Below are positions 21,760 through 31,934 of a stretch of DNA of 45,009 nucleotides, piece by piece; position 1 is the stretch's first letter, and the number at the start of each line of letters is the position of its first letter. Origin of the DNA: Gnetum montanum (Eukaryota > Streptophyta > Gnetopsida > Gnetales > Gnetaceae); NCBI GenBank assembly GCA_015680685.1, contig MNCI01034009.1, positions 1,182,093-1,227,101 on the forward strand, given 5' to 3'. Position numbers and translations under genes: made by a program. The notes beneath the pieces were generated by a model. It searched no databases and was not told the DNA's origin. It was given only the letters and a program-made list of their open reading frames with translations.

Positions 21760-23640
21760 TTGGTTCATTAAGAGGGGATCATTTGGGTTCATAATTTAGC
21801 TTATGGACTCTATTCTTGGTGATCTTAGAGAAACTCCAAAATTTAAATTTTTTTAAGTGTTGGGGTTGATGCAGATTAAATTTTTTCTAAGCATTGAAGC
21901 TAATTTGGATTATGCATCCTATGGGACCCCAAACGGTACATCCTAGGCTCCCACGATATCATAAGGTTCAAATTTAGCAAATTTGACAATTTGACGTTGT
22001 GATCATTAGGGTTGAAATTTTTCTATGTATTGAAGGTCTCAAGTAAAAGACCCAAGTTTGAACTTAGACATAGCCACTCCAAGAGGTTAGGCTTTCACTC
22101 ATCTACCAACCCTCTTGGGATGTTCCTTAGTGGGATGAACATTGTGGCTCTAGGTGATGATCTTTATTGAAGGTGATGGAATGTTGAATTGGGTTTCCTT
22201 CAATATTGCAACACCAAATTCCTTAAAAATAGCCTTGCAAGACACATTTCTAGCCTTCAAAGGTCTTTGAGGATCATTCAGGATCATATCCCAACTTTTC
22301 ACAATCAATTCTAGTAACATTTAATAATTTCTAAACAATTCAAAAAATTTTCTAAGTGTCATGTTGACATTGATGCTGCATCAGCTTCAGCAGTTAGATC
22401 ATCATTGCCGAGACCTCCAAATCTCATCAAAACTACATTCTGACATGTGCAATGACTACCTAAGGCTAGGATGACTTGTTGGTGGTAGTTTTGGTACTTC
22501 ATGCATTCAAAATTATTACTTTTTTGTAAGTTTTTTGAAACTTGGAAAATTGACATTTTTGGCAAAGTATGGGATACTTGCAAGGTCAAAACTTATGTTG
22601 GCACCTTTGAATCATATCATATACCAAGTTCACAGCACTTGGTAGGTTTCTAGGCTTTTTAGTACTTCAAATTTACCATACTCACTCATCTTGGGGTTAG
22701 TTTTGGCCTCTCTAGAGTTGGAATTTTTGGTAGGAAAAATTGTAGAAATTTCTCTAAGAAATTTCTCTAACTCTGGAACTGACAATGATGCTGACGTTAG
22801 CATTAGCATCAATGCCACTACCAACAAGACCCCCATCAACAATGTTAGGCTACATCGGCAAACTTCCAAGATCCCTCGCCTTTGTCTTGATGACCTTCAA
22901 TGACAATATGGGATTCAAGTGGGATCTTGGAAACTCCAAAATCTAACATAGGTGTAGCACTTCAAAATTTTGCTAAGTGTAAGCTCGATAGTTTTTAAAA
23001 GTTAGAAAATGGCATCATTAACCTTCTCAATTGGCATTCCAGCCCATTCCTAGGCTCCTAACATACATTAGTCTTTCCTTGACATTATCTCAACTCATAC
23101 TAGTGGTAGTACAAATGCCTTGGAAGTTATGTGGTGAAACTTGGAAAAGTTCGAAAAATTTTCCCAAGTGTCATGTTGACATTGACATTGCATTAGCATA
23201 GACACTTTCAATGCTGATATCATCCATCACCAATATTCAATCTCAGCTTTGTAGACCTCTCAACATCATTTTGGTAGCTTTTGGCAATTCGGAGGCAAAA
23301 TGAGCCATCAACAGTTCAAAATGGTGACTTAGACAAAATTTTAAAATTTTTTCCAAGTATGGTTATCACTAACATTACATTAACATTAACATCCTCAATG
23401 CTACCACCCTTTGTACAATAGACCAAACTTATCATTTGGCATCATCTTCTCATCTTTTGACTTCCTTAGCATTCTCTTGGTATTTTTTGGCTTTAGTTTG
23501 GGGATTAAACGAAGCTCTAGAAGTTCATTTTTGGCACTTTGGAAAATTCATGAAAATTTGACTAAATGGTAGTCATGTTGACTTTGATGTCAACAACACC
23601 TTGACGAGTTGCATGCTTGGAGAAATCAAAGACTAGACTT
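21760..23640. repeat. Degenerate tandem repetition with a period near 200 bp
   Basis: A block of the form AAAATTTTxCxAAGTGTCATGTTGACATTGAxxxTGCAT recurs, well or poorly kept, near 22345, 22535, 22750, 22965, 23155, 23345 and 23550. A second landmark, TTTTGG(T/C)(A/T)xxTTTGG, lies before each copy (22480, 22695, 23270, 23480). Spacing is 185-215 bp. Identity between copies is low and irregular, so this is an old array, or a satellite-like U3 of a large LTR. No protein similarity was found in it, and the ORFs at 22359-22903 are chance frames in opposite directions. Confidence 0.55.
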
Positions 23641-23724
23641 GCTATTTTCAAACTTAGCAACAAGTTACACTTACCTCTAAGCTCAATTTTAGCAACCCTA
23701 AGTTAAATTTGGTAGCTCCATGCC

Positions 23725-23732
23725 TATAAATA
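23725..23732 (+). promoter_or_regulatory. Candidate TATA box downstream of the 200-bp array
   Basis: CCATGCCTATAAATACAAAC is the same promoter style (CCTATAAATAC) as the LTRs of elements B and C. It sits just past the last array unit. The next 400 bp have no clear gene, so a forgotten LTR or element promoter is the simplest reading. Confidence 0.3.
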
Positions 23733-24149
23733 CAAACTCAAAAGATAAATTTCAAGTTTCTTTCTTTAGATTTAAGAGAAATTGTCATATTTTAGAAGAT
23801 TAAGAACATGAGTACCTATTACCATCGTAGCACCTGCATGCTCCTCAATCACCTTTTACACCTTCAACATTACTTCTAGAGATAAAATTTTTAAGCTTCT
23901 ACAACACTTTCCAGAGTTAGAATTTTTTCAACTCTAGCATCAGTGACGAAACCATTAGTTGAAATAGCCTTGTTTTGGCCCAAAATTGATCCTAAATCAT
24001 ACCTACAACTATTCCACCCATATCCTAAACCTCCAAAGGTTTAATTTCATTCTCCTAAGCCATATTTTGCTCAAGATTTGAGCTTCTTTTATCAGTTTTA
24101 TCATACTTACGTTTTTCACTCATCAATTGTAGCTTGGTCCTATATGGAA

Positions 24150-25964
24150 GATTTACGACTACAATTTGCAAGTGCTTGTAAGCTTGTAATTGCAAATATT
24201 TATTTAAAGAAGATGATAGAACATTTAATTACATACAATAGTGGTATGGATAAAACAAAATTTGATTATCTCTTGTTATGTAAAAGAGAGTGGGTCATGT
24301 GCAAAGACTGTAAAGTCATACCTAAAGAGTGCCTCATAACTTAGCATTGACTAATGATCATAGATTTAGCTATATAGAGTTTTAAAGGTAGCGTGAGAAA
24401 AGGGACTAAATGCATAAAATGGTGGAATTTGAAATAAGATAACATTACAAAGAGCAACTACTTCATGAGGGCACCTAAAATTTTGATTACTCTACAAATT
24501 TAATTTAGGGCTAGATGGAAAGTTACATTCTAAAAATTGGAAAGATTATTTTGAGTAAAATAAAAGGCAAAAAATATAGCCTAAATAAGACATGTTGGTG
24601 GAGTGATGAAGTGCAACATGCTATCCAAAACAAGAAAAAATGCTTTTAAAAATGCCAACAAAGCAATAGCTAAGAAAATAGGCTAATATACAAAATGACA
24701 AAGAAGGAGGTAATTGTTGTAGTAGTCAAAGCTAAACATAAGTCCTTAGATAGCTTTTATGAGAAATTATGAACAAAGGAAGGAGAAAAATCTATTTATG
24801 AATTGGAAAACATCAATAATAAGAAATGTAAGGGTATTGATAAGGTCAAATACATTAGGGAAGTAGATGAAAGAATTTTGGTAAAAGACAATGAAATTTT
24901 GGATAGGTGGAAAATTAATTTTCAAGAATTATTAAATGAAGAATTCCCAAGAGAAGACATCTAAGAAGAATAACCAAATTTTGGTTTGGTTAATGAAATT
25001 TCCTTCTCTAAGGTGAAGATAACCTTATCAAAGATGAAAAATAGAAAAGGTGTTGGACTAGTTAACATTCTTATAAAAGTTTGGAAAACATTGGGGGATA
25101 TAGGAATTGCATGGTTGACACAATTATTTAACAAAATTTTGAAAAATGGAGAAATTCCCAATAATTGAAGAAAAATATTTGTTATTTCTATTTACAAAAA
25201 TAAAGGAGACATACAAAATTATGCAAACTACAAAGGAATCAAGCTAATAAGCCATACTATGAAACTTTAGGAGAGATTCATAGAGCAATGTCTTAGACTG
25301 AATATATGGAATGCAATTTTAATAACAACTGCATTCAAGAGAAAAAAGTCCCTTACTATAAATAGTTCTAGTGCCTAGGATCAATCCCCCAGTCAAATGG
25401 TAAATTTGATAAAGATATAAGAAATGGAATTAAGGTAAGATGGTCAAAACAGAAGCAATCTAGTGGTGTTCTATGTCATAAATGAATATTGATAAAATTG
25501 AATAGAAAATTTTAAAGGACATCAATTATGCCTTTTATCTTATATGCTGCTAAATGTTGGGCTTTATAAAAGAGGCATGAACAACAAATTAGTGTGGTAG
25601 AAATGCGAATGCTTTGATGGATGTTGAATGTTACTAGAAGAGATAAACTACATAATACATACATTAGACAAAGACTTGAAGTGATCCTATTTTAGATAAC
25701 CTATAAGAATGATGGCTTAGATGATTTGGACATGTGTAAAGAAGATTAGATGAATGAGCCTATATGCAAAGGTTTCTAATCACTGTTCTAGGAAAGCCAC
25801 CAAAAGGAAGACTAAAAAATACATGAGAAAAAGTGATTGAAGATGACTTGAAGAAACTACAAATAAACAAAGATCTAGCTCTTCATAAAGGTAAATGATG
25901 ATAAAAAACTCATGTATCTGACCCTATTTTGTTAATACAAAGTTAGAATAATGATGATGAACAT
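24150..25964 (+). pseudogene. LINE 2 (RTE-like): endonuclease end, RT start and 3' end, RT core deleted
   Basis: The open stretch to 24344 is the end of an APE-type endonuclease: LQFASACKLVIANIYLKK, then ITYNSGMDKTKFDYLLL, then DCKVIPKECLIT, stop, H. A linker follows, then the start of the RT with KMKNRKGVGLVNILIKVWK (25035-25092), YKNKGDIQNYANYKGIKL (25190-25245) and ERFIEQCLRL. At about 25300 the sequence jumps to the region corresponding to 11600 in LINE 1, so the catalytic palm (about 0.5 kb) is missing. The C-terminal blocks then follow to an ATGATGATGAAC tail. It is the same family and orientation as LINE 1, and stops and shifts are frequent. Confidence 0.85.
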
Positions 25965-25965
25965 A

Positions 25966-26014
25966 TAATATTCTAGTTTGCATCAATCCACTATAATTTT
26001 CTTCATTATGGTTT
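25966..26014 (-). pseudogene. Element D gag fragment, downstream piece
   Basis: Read on the minus strand, this continues the gag start at 30755-30811 once element C and one CTATC copy are removed: the blocks TINLNESND and RNHNEENYSGLMQTR become adjacent and in frame. It is cut off on the left by the 3' end of LINE 2. Confidence 0.6.
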
Positions 26015-26019
26015 CTATC

Positions 26020-26884
26020 TAATGAATCGTGATTCATTGGGTTGCGATATCGGGTATGCGATATCGCATCCAGCAGTGATATCGGATATGCGATATCATG
26101 GTTCCTGTGTGGGCCTATAAATACACATGTAGGCACATGGGGAAGCAGTCTTTTGAGTCAGTTTTAGGAGTAAAGTTTAGTATAGGATCTTTTTGTCATT
26201 TTTCTCTCAACCCTCTCTCTTAGTGCATGCCCACAGTGTGATGATTGTAATTGTATGGCATCCTTTATTCGAGTGTGACGTACTTGGACACGCACATGAC
26301 CAAAAATAAAGATCGAGATTATTTCATCATTGAAGCATTCACTTAGTTTAATCATTTAATTATTATTGTTATTTATTGCTTTCATAGTTAATATCTCTTC
26401 ACCCTAAACTCCTTAACGTCGGATGAGTACGACTTAATCACGAGCATTTAGGTGTGACCACTTGGTAACCCAGTAGCGTACCTAGGATTTGTGCTTGGTA
26501 ATCCCAATGGTAGTTGTGCACAAGGTCCAAGATGTGTACAAATGATTAAAGAATAGATGCTCATCACACTTAGGCTAGCTTAGGTTCTTTCTCCCTATCT
26601 CCTCTTAGTTTAACTCTCTCTTTCCCCTTTCCTCCTAGCTTAATTAAAGATTATTTTCCATTGTCTCTAGGAGTAGCATTAGTTTGGGAACATATCATGC
26701 ACCTCACTCTGGACTAAACCATATGTAATAAAGCAATTACTAGTCTAAGTGGGAAGACAGCGAACTACGATCAACGAGTAACTATCTAGATACCACAACT
26801 AACCCGTCTACGGAGTTCGACCGAATCATGTGTGAAACGCTTGTATTCGTATGGTTGAGTGTAGGGGTACCTCGCCCCATGTGA
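26020..26884 (+). repeat. 5' LTR of element C
   Basis: It starts TAATGAATCG where the 3' LTR has TGATGAATCG (G to A at the second base). Four GATATC palindromes occur at 26044-26098, followed by TATAAATA (26116-26123). AATAAAGATCGAGAT lies near 26308, probably the poly(A) signal. The right end is fixed only to within a few bases because the junction is rearranged. Confidence 0.85.
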
Positions 26885-26923
26885 TTGTAAGAAACCTTAC
26901 TAATGATTGACCCCATGTGATTG
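26875..26923 (+). repeat. 13-bp direct repeat at the 5' LTR/internal junction of element C
   Basis: CCCCATGTGATTG occurs at 26875-26887 and again at 26911-26923, 36 bp apart, where the LTR end TCATCA and a TGGTGCC-type primer site would be expected. Confidence 0.7.
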
Positions 26924-26926
26924 CAG

Positions 26927-29695
26927 ATGGCCCCAAAGCGTGCATAATAAGAAGGTCCCTCTCAAGGTGTGTTTAAGCAACCTAGGAGAGGTAGAGGGCA
27001 AATTCCTGCTGAACAACATGTAGAGTAGGAGGAGCAATCGTTCAGTATCCATCAAGAAGATTCTGCCACTGTGTAATCAAGATAGGTAGAAGGTGGAGCT
27101 GCTACAGTGCCTGAACAGGGACGACACCTCACGTTGCCCCCGGAGTGGGTCCAGGCCATCCGTGAAAGGTCCACATCAGTTGTAATGATCATGGAATTGA
27201 ACTTTGAACCTTTCACGAAATTTGCTCTCGAGGTCTTTAGGAACCACCTCAAGGGGTCTCCCTTATGGCCTATCCTCTCCAAAAGCGGTGCCTGGTACTT
27301 AGGAGAAATGTACCAATTCTGGCACAATAAAGAAGAAGGCACCACAGTTAACATTTGTGGTGTGTCTGTTGATTTTTCTGTCCAAGCCATTTTGGAAGTG
27401 TTAAACCTTCCAAATACAGGGCCAAAGATTGCTCATCTGTCCACCTGCTCTAATGCTGATGCGTGAAAGGTTTGGTTACATAGGACGTATGGTAAAGAAG
27501 ATAAGAGCTATGGAGAGTTAACGTTGGAAGAGAAAATCTACTTTAAAATAGGAACTTATCACATCTTCCCCACAAAAGGACTAAACATAATTTCAACATA
27601 TGCGGCAAGAGGATGTGCGATATTGATGGGAAAGGTTAACGCTAACCTGCCTCATTTATACTTCCTAGAGATCCTAAGGTGGTTTGAGGAACGTAAGACA
27701 GGGAAGTTTGAGTTGCCCTTCCCTTGTCTCATCAGAAAGATGTGCAAGCATGCTAGTATTTGAGGATACACCAATGCTTCATACTCTAAACTGCTAAAGC
27801 CACCATTTGCAAGGAAGATTGCTGGTGAGATGTTGGGACTAGAACAGGAGCAAGTACAAATGGTGGGGCCCACTGCAACCCAACTTGCAGGGCCTGACCA
27901 ACCTCCAAGCACGGGACCTAGTCAACAGTAAGAAGTAGGGCCTAGCACGAGCCAGCGAGATCAACCACCATCGCCACAGGACTACTAACTTTCGATGAGC
28001 CATCTCAGGGCCATCGCGGAGACGGTTAGTTGGGGAAGTCGTGATGATGCAAATCTCTTTTGCATCATCAATGATACCGTACAGCCCACTGTCTCTATAG
28101 ATTGTGCAAGGGTAAGATGTCCATTCAGATAGGAGGAGAGGAGAGTCATTGGTCACAACAGATTTCAGGGAACACTGCATCCTTTCAAGTGCAACTCGAA
28201 ATTGGTGAAGGAGCCACAGTGGTGGTCATGCAACACTAGGATGTAGCTGGAGATGTAGAGGTGGTCACAGACCACACCAAGGAACCTTTTAATGTCCATG
28301 TTGTGCCACCTGCAGACTTCATAGGAGCATGGGATGCTCAAACTCTGGCTGATCCCTCAATGACTCCTACGGAACGTGAGGATGTGCTTGATTGATTACT
28401 GCAAATAGGACAAGTAATGACATCCTTGTTTAACATCCCACAAGATGTTACAATAGCATAATCAGACCTCATCTCCACTAAAGGAAAGCTAGTCATGGTA
28501 GAAATCAGGGCTGAGCATGTAGAAGCAGAAGTTGCAAGACTACAAGAAAGGCTCGTAACCCTACAAGTAGCGTAGTGGGATCCCTCTCAATTCATTCCCG
28601 TAGACTAGCTGGACACCTTCAAGACAAACCGCCTCAACAAATTGCTGGCAGAAAATAAAAAGGTGGCAGAGGAAAAAGAGAAGGCTGACTAGAATGCCTC
28701 CATGGCACACACGCAAACTTACGTGCATGCCAAGGCACTCAAGGCCTTACAAGAAAAAAAAATAGTTTGTTGCTAACAATCTTCGGTTGACCTCTATGGA
28801 GAAATAGAAGAATGTTCTCGAAGAACATTTTCAACAACTGTAAGAATAGTTGATCAGGATCAACCAGGACATGAACTGTTTGGCCAGGGAAAATCGAACC
28901 CTCTCAATGGAGGAGGTACACACCACCCATTAGAAGATGGCCATCAAAATAAGCATGTGGCAGAACGAGACCAAGTGGCACAAATAGTTAAAAGAGTACT
29001 TTCGAGACCAAGTGGGGATGTACAAAAAAATCATTGAAAAGGAGATCCATATGGCCAAGGCACACATCAACGCTTTTAGTGCACCATACACTGATTGGCG
29101 GGCCATATTGGACACATATGCATTTGTCCACCAGGCAAAACTTAAGAGCTGGGACCTGCAAATTCAAGATCTTACGAAATACATGGAATTGGCAAATCTA
29201 CGGTATGCCAATCTAGCTATGTTGACAGCAGGGAACCTTAGGATAGAGCTTGAGAAGCAAGTAGCTACCACCTATGCCAAATATGAAGTAGAATTTACAA
29301 AGCACAAGAAAACGTTGCAGAAGCTGGAAGTCACAAATTCAGAATTAGAGGTGGTTAAAGCAAGCTACCAAGGATAAAAAGATGTCGCAATAGACTTGGT
29401 TCAACAGATCACGGATTTTCAAGCATATAGAGACAAAGCCATAGTGTACGAGGAGGAATGACAGTTGTTTGCGGCCTGGTATGTCAAGGCAAAAACAATG
29501 TTTCCGCAACTACCGTGCCCATGGGAGATGCCGACTCGATCAAACATTGAAGCATCAGTAAGGACGGCACAGGATCCCCAAACTGAAGAGGAAAAATTCC
29601 AGGCACTACTTCAACATCATCACATCCCAAGACTAGGAGCACAAGACAATGGAAAGCAACCCATGGAGGAGCCACCGCCACCAGGAACCACATGA
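26927..29695 (+). pseudogene. gag-like ORF of element C (PF20167-like domain plus coiled coil)
   Basis: One frame runs from MAPKRA at 26927 to the end near 29695, about 920 codons, interrupted by stops that are nearly all TAA, TAG or TGA at positions where CAA, CAG or CGA would fit. Open pieces lie at 27107-27466, 27524-27763, 29012-29377 and 29465-29695. Residues of the N-terminal half resemble the putative plant transposon protein domain (block WYLGEMYQFWHN, then VDFSVQAILEVLNLP, then IGTYHIFP and LPFPCLIRKMCK). The region 28440-29400 is heptad-rich coiled coil. The tail is proline-rich. Between about 28100 and 28900 the frame is damaged. No zinc knuckle was seen. Function inferred: particle-forming protein of a non-autonomous family. 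Confidence 0.75.
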
Positions 29696-29887
29696 GTTCC
29701 ACCCAATTTTGTAATTTTAGGAATTTTTCATTTTTTGTGTTATGTCTAATTTTTTTCTATTGAGTCCTCTACTGTGGCATGAATAGATCCCCTGTTAGTC
29801 AATAATCCCATACCTATCCACTGTGTAATCAATGGGACTTGTTCTCATTCTGACTCGAGGACAAGTTTTCATTCAATTATGGGGGTA

Positions 29888-30749
29888 TGATGAATCGTGA
29901 TTCATTGAGTTGCGATATCGGGTATGTGATATCACATCCAACAATGATATCGAATATGCAATATCGTGGTTCCTGTGTGGGCCTATAAATACACATGTAG
30001 GCACACGGGGAAGGTCTTTTGAGTCAGTTTTAGGAGTCAAGTTTAGTATAGGATCTTTTTGTCATTTTTCTCTCAACCCTCTCTCTCAATGCATGCCCGC
30101 AATGTGATGATTGTAATTGTACGGCATCCTTTATTCGAGTGTGATGTACTTGGACATGCACATGATCGGAAATAAAGATCGAGATTACTTCATCATTGCA
30201 ACATTCACTTAGTTTAATCATTTAATTATTATTGTTATTTATTGCTTTCATAGTTAATATCTTTTCACCCTAAACTCCTTAACGCGAAATGAGTACGACT
30301 TAATCACGAGCATTTAAGTGTGACTACTTGGTAACCCAATAGCGTACCTAGGATTTGCGCTTGGTAATCCCAGTGGTAGTCGTGCATGAGGTCCAAGATG
30401 TGTACGGATGATTAAGGAACAAATGCTCATCGCACTTAGGCTAACTTAGATTCTCTCTCCCTATCTCCTCTTAGTTTAACTCTCTCTCTCCCCTTTCCTC
30501 CTAGCTTAATTAAAGATTACTTTCCATTGTCTCTAGGAGCAGCATTAGTTTAGGAACATATCGTACACCTCACTCTGGACTAAACCATACGTGACAAAGC
30601 AATTACTAGTCCAGGTGGGAAGATAGCGAACTACAATCAACGAGTAACTATCTAGATACCACAACTAGTCCGTCTGCGAAGTTTGACCAAATCATGCGTG
30701 AAATGCTCATATTCATATAGTTGAGTGTAGGGTACCTCACCACTTATCA
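29888..30749 (+). repeat. 3' LTR of element C
   Basis: It begins TGATGAATCG after ATGGGGGTA. The GATATC modules are at 29911-29968, two of them decayed by transitions relative to the 5' LTR. TATAAATA is at 29984-29991, and AATAAAGATCGAGAT is near 30170. It ends CTTATCA at 30749. Confidence 0.9.
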
Positions 30750-30754
30750 CTATC

Positions 30755-30811
30755 ATTGCTTTCATTAAGGTTAATAGTAGGTGGAGATTTAACTTTATGT
30801 GTAGAAGCCAT
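30755..30811 (-). pseudogene. Element D gag start
   Basis: The minus-strand ATG at 30811 opens MASTHKVKSPPTINLNES and runs into the element C insertion site. It lies about 120 bp inside a primer-binding-like site (30932-30952), as expected for gag. The remainder is at 25966-26014. Confidence 0.6.
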
Positions 30812-30931
30812 TTTAAGTCAATTAATGCTTAAGTGTGTGTTTTCAAAAATTATTATAAGTATTAAAAATAAACTCAGAAATACTTGATACAATGAACTAT
30901 GATAAAATCAATTGACTAATAAACATTGATA

Positions 30932-31930
30932 CCATCCTAGCAATGACATCAATGATAAGCAATGAGTATTCCTAACACTTAACCATATAAGTCACAAGTG
31001 CACACGTGCAACCAAATCATAATCTGTGGATGGAACAACGCAAGTATACTAGCAAGTTGATGATAAGTTTGTGATCATTATTTTCTCATAAGAGTTAGTG
31101 AAGTTTGGAGCCTATGGTTTAACTCAAAGTGATTCATATGATTATGTGATGTTGAGTGGCTCCTATAGTACTAAGATAAGATAGAGTGAAGTGAATATAA
31201 ACTCTATTAACTCAAAACAATGTAAATACAAGGCCATTCTAGCCTAATGAAGATAAGTATCTATTGTTGAGTTACCAATCATGCCCTAGGCTAATATAAC
31301 CAGTACTAGGTTTGCTAAGTGACTAGCTATTGAGCAAATCAAGCTTAGCCACTAATGGGTTACCAAACAATTATATTTGTGCACTTGAAATCAATCATAC
31401 TTATTCCACCAAGTATTCTAATAGACATTAAAATGTAAAGGACATGCGAATGTAAATCACATAGGAAATGTAAATTGCATAAGAAAGTAAATCTAATCTA
31501 AGTGAGATATTATTATAATGAAAAACAATCTCCTCAAATTGTACTTCTTACAATCTTTAATTATACTAATTTTGAATCCTTTTTGGATTCATCATCAATG
31601 GTACTAAATAATAATAAGAATAGAAGAGGTTATTTATATGTTTCTTGGGAAAAGTTGATCATACTTATTATTTATTTAAAATGATTAGATAAATTTATTT
31701 ATTTATTATTATAGAAATTAATAATTAATTTATTATTATCATTATAGAAAAGTATCATTATTTCTAATAAAGCCTTATCTATAAAGTATTTAATGCTATG
31801 GAATAATTGATATTAATTTACCTGTTAACTTTTTTTATTATTAATATAAATTTAAAAGTTAATAATTTAGATATTAGTGGAGCTTGAACTTAAGACCTCT
31901 TAAAAAGATCTAACAATAGTGGTTAATTTA
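30932..31930 (-). repeat. Element D: primer-binding site and 5' LTR (degenerate)
   Basis: The minus strand at 30952-30932 reads TTGATGTCATTGCTAGGATGG, a decayed relative of element A's primer site. Outside it, TGATAAGCAATGAGTATTCC (from 30953, plus view) aligns with the LTR end of element A. A TATTTATAT box lies near 31630. The outer LTR end is uncertain; CTAACA near 31913 is one possibility. The strip 31680-31850 is very AT-rich. Confidence 0.6.
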
Positions 31931-31934
31931 TGTT

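Larger units (their letters stand above)
26020..30749 (+). mobile_element. Element C: non-autonomous LTR retrotransposon with one gag-like ORF
   Basis: This 4.7-kb element has LTRs at 26020-26884 and 29888-30749 and target duplication CTATC (26015-26019 and 30750-30754). The only coding content is one long gag-type frame (26927-29695). No protease, RT or integrase is present, so it needed enzymes in trans. The polypurine tract ATGGGGGTA ends at 29887. A primer-binding site like that of element A is not found at the end of the 5' LTR; the junction instead carries a 13-bp direct repeat. The LTRs differ by scattered transitions, with fewer changes than those of element A, so this looks like one of the younger insertions here. 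Confidence 0.88.
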
